In this document: piece by piece, positions 18,395 to 26,519 of the stretch | How positions within the stretch are numbered: position 1 is the first letter of the stretch | Layout: every line of letters starts with the position of its first letter | Assembly: GCF_038719015.1 (NCBI RefSeq) | Contig: NZ_CP152276.1 | Coordinates: 1,870,001-1,934,000 of the forward strand | DNA length: 64,000 nucleotides | Source: Nguyenibacter vanlangensis | Lineage (GTDB): Bacteria; Pseudomonadota; Alphaproteobacteria; Acetobacterales; Acetobacteraceae | Direction: 5' to 3' | Translations under genes and position numbers: made by a program | Notes under the pieces: generated by a model | The model's input: only the letters and a program-made list of their open reading frames with translations | Told to the model about the DNA's origin: nothing | The model's database searches: none

Positions 18395-19660
18395 ATGAAT
18401 GATCTGCCTGATCCGAAGAAACTGCTCGGCGCGGATCGTGCCGACGGCTCGATCTACAGCGACCCGGATCTGTATGACATGGAAATGGATCGCATTTTCA
18501 TGCACAACTGGATCTGGGTCGCACATAGAAGTGAACTGCCCGAGCCTGGCGATTTCATTACGACGTTCGTTGGCCCGCATCCGGTCATCGTATCGCGCGA
18601 TCGCAAGGGAATTGTCCATGTCATGCTCAATCGCTGCCGGCATCGCGCGGCAACGGTATGCGAGCTCAAGAGTGGCAAGACCGCCAGTTTCGTCTGCCCG
18701 TATCATGGCTGGGCCTATGGGTTGGACGGCGCGCTGCGTGGCGTCCCGCACCAGGACGGTTATACGGGGCAGCTGGATAAGGCGGAACTGCCGCTCGTCT
18801 CCCTGCGTGTCGAGGAATATAATGGGCTGATCTTCGCCACATTCGATGCGGACATCATGCCGCTCGACGAATGGCTGGGGCGCGCCAAGCCCTGGATCGA
18901 CCTATTCATGAAGCAGGGCGCGGGCTGGCCCGTCAAAACCATGGGCGAACACAAATTCACGTTCCCGGGCAACTGGAAGATTCAGCTCGAAAACACGACC
19001 GACGCCTATCATTTCCCGATCGTGCATAAGTCCTTCCTGGATTCGGTCGATCAGGAGACGCAGAATACACTGACCTTCCTGGGCGGCAGCGGCTTCGTCG
19101 AGGATCTGGGGCATGGGCATTCGGTCATGGTCATGATCCCGGAACTCGTCGATCTGGACGAGAAGCTGGACGCGCCGATCCCAGAACGTTTCGCCGAGTT
19201 GGCCGCGGAGCTCGAGAAGGATTATGCACCGGATCAGGTGCGCCGGATCGTGCGCGCCGTCGGTGGGTCGGGATTCAATCTCAATCTGTTCCCGAATCTG
19301 GCCTGTTCCATGGCCTTCTTCCGCGTGCTGCGTCCGCTCAGCGCCACCGAGACGGAAATCCGCCACATCGCGATCGGCATGGATGGCGGTCCGGAAATCG
19401 CCAACCAGGCACGCCTGCGTCTGCACGAACATTTTCAGGGGCCGATGGGCTTCGGTACGCCGGACGATGCGGAGGCCTGGGATCGGGTACAGCGTGGTTC
19501 GCTGGCCGGGCGCAATATTTCGGTTCTCCTCAATCGCGGCCTTGGCCACGAGGCCCAGCGCGAGGACGGCAATCTCTTCAGCGATGTAAGTGCCGAGACA
19601 GGGATGCGTGCCGCCTATCGGCAATGGCTGGCAGCCATGACGGCGGGGGTTGGACAATGA
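18395..19660 (+). CDS. iacC: Rieske ring-hydroxylating dioxygenase large subunit, IacC-like
   Basis: A 421-residue oxygenase alpha subunit. The Rieske [2Fe-2S] site is CRHR followed 17 residues on by CPYHGW. The mononuclear iron site is ENTTDAYHFPIVH, and the C-terminal domain is of the SRPBCC type. I start at ATG 18395, because GGAGG sits just before it; ATG 18380 is open but has no site. The gene overlaps the beta-subunit start by ATGA. In iac clusters IacC with IacD opens the oxidised indole intermediate toward catechol. The subfamily also includes anthranilate- and benzoate-type oxygenases, so the substrate rests on the neighbourhood. Confidence 0.85.
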   Translation: MNDLPDPKKLLGADRADGSIYSDPDLYDMEMDRIFMHNWIWVAHRSELPEPGDFITTFVGPHPVIVSRDRKGIVHVMLNRCRHRAATVCELKSGKTASFVCPYHGWAYGLDGALRGVPHQDGYTGQLDKAELPLVSLRVEEYNGLIFATFDADIMPLDEWLGRAKPWIDLFMKQGAGWPVKTMGEHKFTFPGNWKIQLENTTDAYHFPIVHKSFLDSVDQETQNTLTFLGGSGFVEDLGHGHSVMVMIPELVDLDEKLDAPIPERFAELAAELEKDYAPDQVRRIVRAVGGSGFNLNLFPNLACSMAFFRVLRPLSATETEIRHIAIGMDGGPEIANQARLRLHEHFQGPMGFGTPDDAEAWDRVQRGSLAGRNISVLLNRGLGHEAQREDGNLFSDVSAETGMRAAYRQWLAAMTAGVGQ

Positions 19661-20130
19661 GCATATCCCTGGAAGAGGCGATCGCGCTGATCACACTGGA
19701 GGCCGACCTGCTTGATCATGGCGGGTTCCTGCAATGGCTGACGCTCTATACGCCGGACGGGCGGTACGTCGTGCCCATCGATCCGGATACCGAGGATTTC
19801 GAACGCGTCCTCAATTACGCCTATGACGATGCCCACATGCGCCAGAAGCGCGTTGAGCGTCTGCTGGGCGGCCGTTCGATTTCCGCGGCGCCGCCGGCAC
19901 GAACCGTTCGTCTGCTGTCGCGCTATCGCATGCTGGAAAATGACTCTGAAAGCTGCACCTTGCGCTGCGCGCAATTCCTGAACGAGCTGCGTCAGGGGCG
20001 CGAGCGCAATTACGCCGCCAACCTGACCTACCGTCTGGTCCGCACGGCTGATGGCCTCAAGATCGACCTGAAGGTCATCCGCTTGCTTGGTTCGACCGAG
20101 GCGTTGACAGCTGTGAGTTACATCCTGTGA
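19657..20130 (+). CDS. iacD: Ring-hydroxylating dioxygenase small subunit, IacD-like
   Basis: A 157-residue beta subunit of the NTF2-like fold (LITLEADLLDHGGFLQWLTL, YTPDGRYVVP, RTVRLLSRYRMLE, QFLNELRQGRERNYAANLTY). It has no metal site and forms the structural trimer with the alpha subunit. ATG 19657 overlaps the alpha stop, which gives the start and implies equimolar synthesis. Its own TGA overlaps the GTG of the next gene. Confidence 0.85.
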   Translation: MSISLEEAIALITLEADLLDHGGFLQWLTLYTPDGRYVVPIDPDTEDFERVLNYAYDDAHMRQKRVERLLGGRSISAAPPARTVRLLSRYRMLENDSESCTLRCAQFLNELRQGRERNYAANLTYRLVRTADGLKIDLKVIRLLGSTEALTAVSYIL

Positions 20131-20861
20131 CGCGCGTCGCGCTGGTAACCGGCGGCGCCAGGGGACTGGGTGCCTGTATCGCCGGACATCTCGCGGCGGA
20201 GGGATACCGGGTCGTCATCGGCGACGTCGATCCCGACGCCGCAGCGGCCACGGCGCGGGGGCTCGGCGACCGGGTGTCGGCACTGGCGCTGGATGTGACG
20301 TCGGAAAGCTCCATCGAGGCCGCGCTGGATGAGGTGGAACGTCTGGCCGGACTGCCATGGCTGCTGGTCAATAACGCGGCCGTCATGAAGGCGCAGACGC
20401 TTCTCGATATCGATATCGCGACGTTCGATGCCGTGCTGTCCGTCAATCTGCGCGGCACGTTCCTGGCAAGCCAGCGCTTCGCCCGTCGGCTGCGCGCGCA
20501 GGACAAGGGCGGCCGGATCGTCAATATCGGCTCACTCGCCGGCCAGAACGGCGGCACCGCCACCGGGGCCCATTACGCCGCCTCCAAGGGAGGTGTTCAC
20601 ACGTTGACCAAGGTTTTCGCACGTGATCTGGCGCCGTTTGACATCACCGTGAATGCGGTGGCGCCAGGGCCGTTGGATCTGCCGTCGGTTGCGGAAACAA
20701 TCGGCGCGGACAATATCCCGCGCATCGTCGCCGGATTGCCGACCGGCAAACTGGGCGATCCGCTCACCATCGCACGCATGGTCGCCGAACTGGCGCGGCC
20801 GGAGGCTGCGGCAATCACGGGCGCCACCGTCGATATCAATTGCGGGTTGTACATGCGATGA
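20127..20861 (+). CDS. iacE: Short-chain dehydrogenase/reductase, IacE-like
   Basis: A 244-residue classical SDR with the NAD(P)-binding TGGARGLG at residue 8, NNAAVM, the catalytic Ser-Tyr-Lys set (NIGSLAGQN, HYAASKGG) and VAPGPLDLP. The start is GTG 20127, overlapping the upstream stop. In iac loci IacE acts on the hydroxylated indole-acetate intermediate; elsewhere the same family dehydrogenates cis-diols made by Rieske enzymes. Either role fits its place between the oxygenase subunits and their reductase. Confidence 0.75.
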   Translation: MTRVALVTGGARGLGACIAGHLAAEGYRVVIGDVDPDAAAATARGLGDRVSALALDVTSESSIEAALDEVERLAGLPWLLVNNAAVMKAQTLLDIDIATFDAVLSVNLRGTFLASQRFARRLRAQDKGGRIVNIGSLAGQNGGTATGAHYAASKGGVHTLTKVFARDLAPFDITVNAVAPGPLDLPSVAETIGADNIPRIVAGLPTGKLGDPLTIARMVAELARPEAAAITGATVDINCGLYMR

Positions 20862-21814
20862 GCAGTTCCGGCGCCAGGGATATGATCGAGGTGCAGGTCG
20901 GCGCGGTGGAGCGCCTGGGCCAGATTCTATGCTTCGATCTTCTGCCGCTTTCCGGCATATTGCCACCCTGGCAGGCCGGGGCGCATATTGACCTGATCCT
21001 TGAAGATGGCCTGCTGCGGCAATACTCGCTGTGCGGGGACCCGGCGGACAGAACCCGGTATCAGCTTGCCGTCCTGCGCGAGCCGGACTCACGTGGCGGC
21101 TCCCACGCGGTGCATGATCACGTAAAGCCGGGGGCTCGGTTCCGCGTCGGGACTCCGCGCAATCTCTTCCCGTTGGCCCGCGGTGCCCGTCACTCCCTGT
21201 TGATCGGGGGCGGCATTGGCGTGACACCGCTGGTCGCCATGGCGCACGAACTTCATGCCAGGGGAGAGGCGTTCACGTTTCACTACGTCGCGCGTGACCC
21301 GGTCTTCGCCGAACTTCTGGCCGCCGCGCCATTTGCCGGGCAGGTGCGCGTCTACGACCGATCCTCTATGCAGACGCCGCGTTTCGATCCGCATCAAGCT
21401 GTTGCATCCGCAGGCGCCGCCGCCGGCAAACATGTCTATGTCTGCGGGCCGGTCGGCCTGATGGACGCCGTGACCGAAGCCGCGCGCGATGCCGGACTGG
21501 CCGATGATCAGATCCATCAGGAGGCCTTTTCCGCCGTCCCCGTGACCGGGGGGGATGGTTTCGAAGTCCTGGCGGCCAAATCCGGCGTTCGGGTCCAGGT
21601 AGCTGCGGACGAGACGATCACCGCCGCGCTGGCCCGTGTCGGCGTCAAGGTAACAGTGAGCTGCGAACAGGGAATCTGCGGCACCTGTGTCGTCAACCTG
21701 CTGGAAGGCGAGCCCGACCATCGTGACGAATATCTGACCGAAGAGGAACGGACCGATCAGATCGCGCTCTGCTGTTCGCGAGCGCGCTCCCCGCTGCTGG
21801 TGATCGACCTGTGA
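20858..21814 (+). CDS. iacF: Phthalate-dioxygenase-type reductase, IacF-like
   Basis: A 318-residue flavin reductase of the PDR/VanB type that passes electrons from NAD(P)H to the Rieske oxygenase. The N-terminal flavin-binding barrel contains RQYSLCGDP. The nucleotide domain shows GGGIGVTPLVAMAHEL and VYVCGPVGLMDAV. The C-terminal plant-type [2Fe-2S] domain has CEQGICGTCVVNLLEGEPDH and a final cysteine in LCCSRA. Start ATG 20858 overlaps the SDR stop (ATGA). It is the expected electron-transfer partner of 18395/19657. Confidence 0.85.
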   Translation: MSSSGARDMIEVQVGAVERLGQILCFDLLPLSGILPPWQAGAHIDLILEDGLLRQYSLCGDPADRTRYQLAVLREPDSRGGSHAVHDHVKPGARFRVGTPRNLFPLARGARHSLLIGGGIGVTPLVAMAHELHARGEAFTFHYVARDPVFAELLAAAPFAGQVRVYDRSSMQTPRFDPHQAVASAGAAAGKHVYVCGPVGLMDAVTEAARDAGLADDQIHQEAFSAVPVTGGDGFEVLAAKSGVRVQVAADETITAALARVGVKVTVSCEQGICGTCVVNLLEGEPDHRDEYLTEEERTDQIALCCSRARSPLLVIDL

Positions 21815-22800
21815 CGGCCGCACCGAAAATCTGCGTTGCCGGAGTTGGCGCACTCGGGGGAGGGCTGGCGGTCCGTCTGGCGCGGACGGACGCATGTCTC
21901 TCGGTTGTCGCGCGCGGCGAAACGCTGCGGCGTATCCAGGCCGACGGCCTGGTGCTAGACGATGCCGAAGGAACATTTCGGACCCATCCCGCCGCTGATT
22001 GTCGCGCCCCGAACGAACCGCAGGACGTGATCATCCTTGCGGCGAAATCCCATCAGCTGCCGTCCCTGGCCGAAGCCGTTGCGCATGCGGTTGGCCCGCA
22101 GACAACCATCATTCCCGTCATCAACGGCATCCCGTGGTGGCTGACCGTCGGGGCAGGAAGCCCGCTGGCGCCTGCGCGCGATCTGCTGGATCCGGATGGG
22201 ATCCTGGCACAATTCTTCCCGGTTTCTCAGGTGGTCGGATGCGTGGCGTATGCCTTTGCATCGGTGGTCGCACCGGGTCATGTCCGCGCGCAACGCGCCC
22301 CGTTGCTGCTATTGGGTGACCCGGGCCGCCATCCCGCCATCCCCCAGCGCGTGCTGGATGCCGTGACGGTCTTTCGCGACAGCGGGATCGGAACACGACT
22401 CTGTCCGGACATCGCAGGCGAGATCTGGAGCAAGCTGGCGGCCAATCTGGCAACCAACCCGCTCTCGGTGGTGTGCGAGGCGACGATGACCGATCTCGCG
22501 GCGGATGGGGGCACGTGCGCCCTGATCCGTGACATGCTGCACGAAGTCATGGCCGTGGGCGCGGCCTACGGCATCACCCCCAAACAGGATGTCGACGCAT
22601 TTCTGCAGGTCATTGTCGGGGCCGGCAGCCATCGCACGTCGATGCTTCAGGATTATGACGCCGGGCGTTCGCTGGAACTGCCAGCGATCGGCGATGCCCT
22701 GCTCGCGCTGGGGGCAGCACGCAGCATTCCGACACCAATGGCGACGGCGCTGGTGCGGTTGGCGGCGTTCAAGGCCGCGCGTAAGGCCTGGAGCAGATAA
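21811..22800 (+). CDS. Ketopantoate-reductase-family dehydrogenase
   Basis: A 329-residue protein of the ApbA/PanE family. Its N-terminal Rossmann motif is GVGALGGGLAVRLA, followed by VIILAAKSHQLP, VINGIPWW and the C-terminal helical domain with KLAANLATNPLSVV. PanE reduces ketopantoate, but paralogues in catabolic operons reduce or oxidise other 2-keto or 3-hydroxy acids. It starts at GTG 21811, overlapping the reductase stop. It is not part of the classical iac gene set, so it is an operon-specific addition here. Confidence 0.75.
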   Translation: MTAAPKICVAGVGALGGGLAVRLARTDACLSVVARGETLRRIQADGLVLDDAEGTFRTHPAADCRAPNEPQDVIILAAKSHQLPSLAEAVAHAVGPQTTIIPVINGIPWWLTVGAGSPLAPARDLLDPDGILAQFFPVSQVVGCVAYAFASVVAPGHVRAQRAPLLLLGDPGRHPAIPQRVLDAVTVFRDSGIGTRLCPDIAGEIWSKLAANLATNPLSVVCEATMTDLAADGGTCALIRDMLHEVMAVGAAYGITPKQDVDAFLQVIVGAGSHRTSMLQDYDAGRSLELPAIGDALLALGAARSIPTPMATALVRLAAFKAARKAWSR

Positions 22801-22887
22801 GAGGCTTTATAAAACAAAAGACTGTAGCGCACGGCTGGATCTATCCGATCGCAATGCGCTCCAGGCGAGCAGAAGGAGAACAGGTTC

Positions 22888-23646
22888 ATGTCAACGGACG
22901 TTCAGGCGGAAGAGCGGCGACTGCGGATCCGGCTTGCCGAATGTTATCATCTCATCAGCTATTATGGCTGGACCGAGATGATCTTCAATCATATCTCGCT
23001 GCGCCTGCCAGGCGAACCGACACGGTATCTCGTGAACGCGTTCGGGCTGAACTACGATGAAGTCACCCCGGACAATCTTCTGGTGGTCGATGCGGAGGGC
23101 CGCCTCATCGGCGACGCGCCGAACAGGCCCAATCCGGCCGGCTTCGCCTTGCATGGTGCGATCCATGCCGCGCGCGATGACATTCATTGCGTCATCCACA
23201 CGCATACGAACGCGGTCTGCGCGGTGGCTATGAAGCAGGGCGGCTTCAGCCATGACAATTTCTATGGCGCCCAGCTGTTCGGCCGCGTCGGATACCATGA
23301 TTTCGAGGGCATCACGCTCTATGACGCAGAGCGCCCCCGCATGCTGGCCAGCCTGGGCGACAAACATGTCCTGGTTCTGCGCAATCACGGTATTGCGGTG
23401 GGAGAGAGCGATGTCGCCCGGACGTTCTTCCTGCTCTGGATCACACAGCGCGCCGCGGAAATCCAGTACCATGCCGGGATGATACCGGGGCCGGATGTCG
23501 AGATTTCCGATGACATCAAGCGCGGTTGCGCGCGTGACGCGGCTGGGTTGATCGCCCGCTCCTCGGCCGCCGACAAGATGTTCGACGCCGCCGTCCGCAA
23601 GATGCGCAAGGAGCATGGGCCTCTCTGGGCCGGAGATCAGGCATGA
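22888..23646 (+). CDS. Class II aldolase/adducin-family protein
   Basis: A 252-residue zinc aldolase-like protein. Metal-binding histidines lie in VIHTHTNAVCAVAMKQ and LRNHGIAVGE, with NHISLRLP and GFALHGAIHAARDD as family signs. Members include fuculose-phosphate aldolase and decarboxylases acting on aromatic or keto-acid intermediates. Start ATG 22888 follows AGAAGGAG, after an 87-base gap that could hold an internal promoter. Its stop overlaps the flavin reductase start. It is not a standard iac gene, and its substrate is unknown. Confidence 0.78.
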   Translation: MSTDVQAEERRLRIRLAECYHLISYYGWTEMIFNHISLRLPGEPTRYLVNAFGLNYDEVTPDNLLVVDAEGRLIGDAPNRPNPAGFALHGAIHAARDDIHCVIHTHTNAVCAVAMKQGGFSHDNFYGAQLFGRVGYHDFEGITLYDAERPRMLASLGDKHVLVLRNHGIAVGESDVARTFFLLWITQRAAEIQYHAGMIPGPDVEISDDIKRGCARDAAGLIARSSAADKMFDAAVRKMRKEHGPLWAGDQA

Positions 23647-24125
23647 CCTCCATCACGTCCGATGATTTCCGCCGGGCAATGTCGCATTTCGCGACGGGGG
23701 TCGCTGTCGTCACGGCGCGGGGCGACGACGGCGAACAGGGGGCCACGATCAGCGCACTCAGTTCTGTATCGCTCGATCCGCTGACACTGCTGATCTGTCT
23801 GAATCGCCGCAGCGCGACCTGCCAGGCGATCGAACAAAGCGGGCGTTTCGGGTTGAGCATCCTGGCCAGCCATCAGGAAGCGGTTGCGCGCCGATTTGCC
23901 AAACCCGCTCAGGACAAGGTCACCGGCACGGACGAAGTACGCCACCGGGATGGTAGCGTGTTTGTGCAGGACGCCCTGGCGCATATCGCGGCCGAGGTGG
24001 TCGAAACGCTGCGCGGCGGCACGCATGAGATCTTTCTGGCTCGCCCGGTTCATGTCGCGCTCAATAGCCAGGCCGGGGATGGACCGCTTCTCTATTTCAA
24101 GGGTGCGTTCGACCTGACGTCATAA
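23643..24125 (+). CDS. iacG: Flavin reductase (DIM6/NTAB family), IacG-like
   Basis: A 160-residue flavin:NAD(P)H reductase (FRRAMSHFATGVAVVTARGD, TISALSSVSLDPLTLLICLN, FGLSILASHQEAVARRFA, AEVVETLRGGTHEIFLARPV). Such proteins supply free reduced FMN or FAD to two-component monooxygenases, here most likely the product of 17172. The start is ATG 23643, overlapping the aldolase stop. Position before the amidase gene matches iacG. Confidence 0.82.
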   Translation: MTSITSDDFRRAMSHFATGVAVVTARGDDGEQGATISALSSVSLDPLTLLICLNRRSATCQAIEQSGRFGLSILASHQEAVARRFAKPAQDKVTGTDEVRHRDGSVFVQDALAHIAAEVVETLRGGTHEIFLARPVHVALNSQAGDGPLLYFKGAFDLTS

Positions 24126-24148
24126 AACCATCGAAGGGGAATCTCATC

Positions 24149-25387
24149 ATGTCAGAAAGGCCGGCCGATATGGCCGTCGCTGCCACGGCGCGCATCGCAC
24201 GTCACGAACCCCGGCTGCGGGCGTTTACCAGCTATGACCCCGTAAGGCTGCGTCAGGATGCCGAGGCCGCTCCGGCGGGCCCCCTCGGCGGTCTGAGCGT
24301 GGGCGTCAAGGATATCATCGATACAGGCGATTATCCGACCGCGCATGGTTCGCCGATCTATGCGGCGAACCATCCCCGGAACGATGCCGCGTGCGTCGCC
24401 CTTCTGAAGGCGGCAGGCGCCTTGTGCGTTGGCAAGACCGTCACGACGGAATTCGCCTTCTTCCGTCCGGGGCCGACCGTCAATCCGCATGACGTGTCGC
24501 GCTCACCGGGCGGTTCGTCCAGCGGCTCGGCGGCGGCGGTCGCGGCCGGCATGATTGATATCGGCCTAGCATCGCAAACGGCCGCCTCGCTGACGCGTCC
24601 GGCATCCTATTGCGGCATCGTGGGCTTCAAGCCCAGCTATGGGCGGTACGCGCTGGCCGGCGTCAAGGGGCTGGCGCCCTCCTTCGATACGTTGGGCACC
24701 GTGACAGGCGATGTCGCGACGGCGGCACGCGCCGATGCCGTCCTTCGCGGGCCTGTGCCTGCTTCGCCCCGCCTCGACGCCCGACCTCCCGGCCGTATCG
24801 GCCTGTGCCGCACGCCATGGTGGCCCGAAGCCGAGCCATCGACGTGGAAGGCCGTTGAAGACGCTGCGGCACGTTTCCGCGCCGCGGTGCCGGTCGACGA
24901 TGTCGATCTCGCCGATTACGGGGCTGCGGCCGATCTGCACATCACGATCATGAGTTACGAGGCCGCCCAGGCGCTGACCTGGGAATATGCCTGCCGGCGG
25001 GACATGCTCAGCCCACAGGTGACCCAGCTGATAGAAACCGGCCGCGCGATCCCGTACGAGACCTATCGCGACGCATTGCGGCAGGCTTCATTGCTGCGCC
25101 AGCGGGTTCAGGCCCTGTTCGATCGTTACGACGCACTGATCGCCCCGGCCGCCCCCGGCGAGGCCCCGCTGCTGGAACACGGCACCGGCAGCCCGATTTT
25201 CAGCCGGCTATGGACGTTGCTGCGCCTGCCGACGATCACGCTGCCCGGTCTGACGGGGGTGAACGGGTTGCCGGTCGGCGTGCAACTCCTGTCCCGTTTC
25301 GACGGAGACGACGATCTGCTCGACTGGGCGGCGTGGGCGGAAAAGCTGTTGCCTCTGCGCCCCGCTCCGGCCCTGGGCGAAGGATGA
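24149..25387 (+). CDS. iacH: Amidase-signature enzyme, IacH-like
   Basis: A 412-residue amidase-signature protein with a ribosome binding site GAAGGGGA. The catalytic Lys is K54 (VGVKDIID). The glycine/serine-rich loop is SPGGSSSGSAAAVAAG (119-134), and the nucleophile position is S147 in QTAASLTRPAS. Most family members have GG before that serine, while this one has AA and a shifted arginine, so the oxyanion hole may differ. Iac clusters carry such a gene (iacH), which was annotated as an amidotransferase-like protein. It might instead hydrolyse an auxin-amino-acid conjugate (inference). Confidence 0.8.
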   Translation: MSERPADMAVAATARIARHEPRLRAFTSYDPVRLRQDAEAAPAGPLGGLSVGVKDIIDTGDYPTAHGSPIYAANHPRNDAACVALLKAAGALCVGKTVTTEFAFFRPGPTVNPHDVSRSPGGSSSGSAAAVAAGMIDIGLASQTAASLTRPASYCGIVGFKPSYGRYALAGVKGLAPSFDTLGTVTGDVATAARADAVLRGPVPASPRLDARPPGRIGLCRTPWWPEAEPSTWKAVEDAAARFRAAVPVDDVDLADYGAAADLHITIMSYEAAQALTWEYACRRDMLSPQVTQLIETGRAIPYETYRDALRQASLLRQRVQALFDRYDALIAPAAPGEAPLLEHGTGSPIFSRLWTLLRLPTITLPGLTGVNGLPVGVQLLSRFDGDDDLLDWAAWAEKLLPLRPAPALGEG

Positions 25388-25391
25388 TCCG

Positions 25392-25958
25392 ATGGCTCAA
25401 AACGATCTTGAGGCTCGCCTCGCCGCGCTGACGGCCCGCGTCGAAGACTTGACGGCCGAAGCCGAGATACGGAAAATACAGGCGCGCTACATGTTCCTGT
25501 GCGACACGCCATGCCCCGAAGCCGGCGTGCGTGATGACGCCACGCGGATCGACCGGATCATGGATCTCTATACCGACGATGCAGAGTGGGAAGGGGTCGG
25601 CGAATATTACGACAACCAGTTCGGGCGCTGTGTCGGCAAGCCGGCAATCCGCGCGCATTTTCAAGCGTTCTGGGGGCAGAAGCATGACCCGCACCTCGTC
25701 CTGAACGTTCACTATCTGACATCGGAACAGATCCACGTCGATGGCGATGTCGCGGACGGTCAGTGGGTGCATTGCCAGCCCTGGATTTTTAGCGACGGTT
25801 CTTCGCTGCTGCGCTCCAGCCGCCTGAATAATCGCTTCCGCCGCGTCAACGGCATCTGGAAGATCGCCCGAACCAGAACTGAAAATGTCTTTGTCGCGCC
25901 GCTGCGGAAAGGGTGGGCGAAAACGATCCCGACCCGCTCCGTCCTGATGGAAGAATGA
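25392..25958 (+). CDS. SnoaL/NTF2-like protein, possibly IacI
   Basis: A 188-residue protein of the NTF2-like fold: a helical start (ARLAALTARVEDLTAEAEIR) with YTDDAEWEGVGEYYDNQFGR and a C-terminal strand set WVHCQPWIFSDGSSLLRSS. It begins 5 bases after the amidase stop. NTF2-like proteins in ring-oxidation operons isomerise or hydrolyse small intermediates. Its place after the amidase gene matches iacI, but the assignment rests on order more than sequence. Confidence 0.7.
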   Translation: MAQNDLEARLAALTARVEDLTAEAEIRKIQARYMFLCDTPCPEAGVRDDATRIDRIMDLYTDDAEWEGVGEYYDNQFGRCVGKPAIRAHFQAFWGQKHDPHLVLNVHYLTSEQIHVDGDVADGQWVHCQPWIFSDGSSLLRSSRLNNRFRRVNGIWKIARTRTENVFVAPLRKGWAKTIPTRSVLMEE

Positions 25959-25986
25959 CACTGTTATCGTAAACTGGAGAATCGAC

Positions 25987-26382
25987 TTGGAAAATTTGGA
26001 ATCGGCTGTTCACCACGAAATCGTCGAACTGCACAATCTTCTGCAGGACTGGTTTCGTGCGAAGGGCGCAGACGACAAGGACGCCATCCTGGAGCGTTTT
26101 GATCCGGCCTATACCATGATCGGCGCGGCGGGACGGCTGATCGGATTCACCGACTTCGCGGCGGCGCTGCCGAATATCCGGGGTACCCGTCCGGGCCTCG
26201 TGATGGAAATCCATGACGTCCGCATCCTGCATGCATTCGCCGGCGGCGTCGCAGCGCTCTATCGCGAAGTGCAGATTCAGGGCGATGCCCGGACGGATCG
26301 CTGGTCCACCGCGATCTTCGTCGCGTCTGCCGACAGCAAGGCCCTGCTGTGGAAACATCTGCAGGAAACGTTCCTGCCCTGA
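25987..26382 (+). CDS. DUF4440/SnoaL-like small protein
   Basis: A 131-residue NTF2-like protein (FRAKGADDKDAILERFDPAY, DFAAALPNIRGTRPG, ALYREVQIQ) starting at TTG 25987 behind CTGGAG. It is the last gene of the operon. Iac clusters contain one further small protein, IacB, of similar size, normally beside iacA; this could be its displaced counterpart. Otherwise its function is unknown. Confidence 0.6.
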   Translation: MENLESAVHHEIVELHNLLQDWFRAKGADDKDAILERFDPAYTMIGAAGRLIGFTDFAAALPNIRGTRPGLVMEIHDVRILHAFAGGVAALYREVQIQGDARTDRWSTAIFVASADSKALLWKHLQETFLP

Positions 26383-26391
26383 CGATCGTCC

Positions 26392-26414
26392 CCAGGGTGC
26401 GCCGTGCGCCCTGG
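26392..26414. terminator. Hairpin at the end of the iac-like operon
   Basis: CCAGGGTGC, a five-base loop and GCGCCCTGG form a 9-bp stem with one G-U pair, 10 bases after the last stop codon and before the convergent MFS gene. Confidence 0.5.
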
Positions 26415-26443
26415 CACATCCCTTCTGTGAGCCTGCTGGCAGG

Positions 26444-26458
26444 GCCTGCTTTGCAGGC
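26444..26458. terminator. Second hairpin between convergent units
   Basis: GCCTGC TTT GCAGGC, a perfect 6-bp stem, lies between the operon end and the MFS stop. With 26392-26414 it probably ends transcription from both sides. Confidence 0.4.
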
Positions 26459-26519
26459 AGCGCCAAATGCGCCACTTCTGCCGATCGTGACGGCAGGGCC
26501 GTCCTGCCACCACCCGCCT

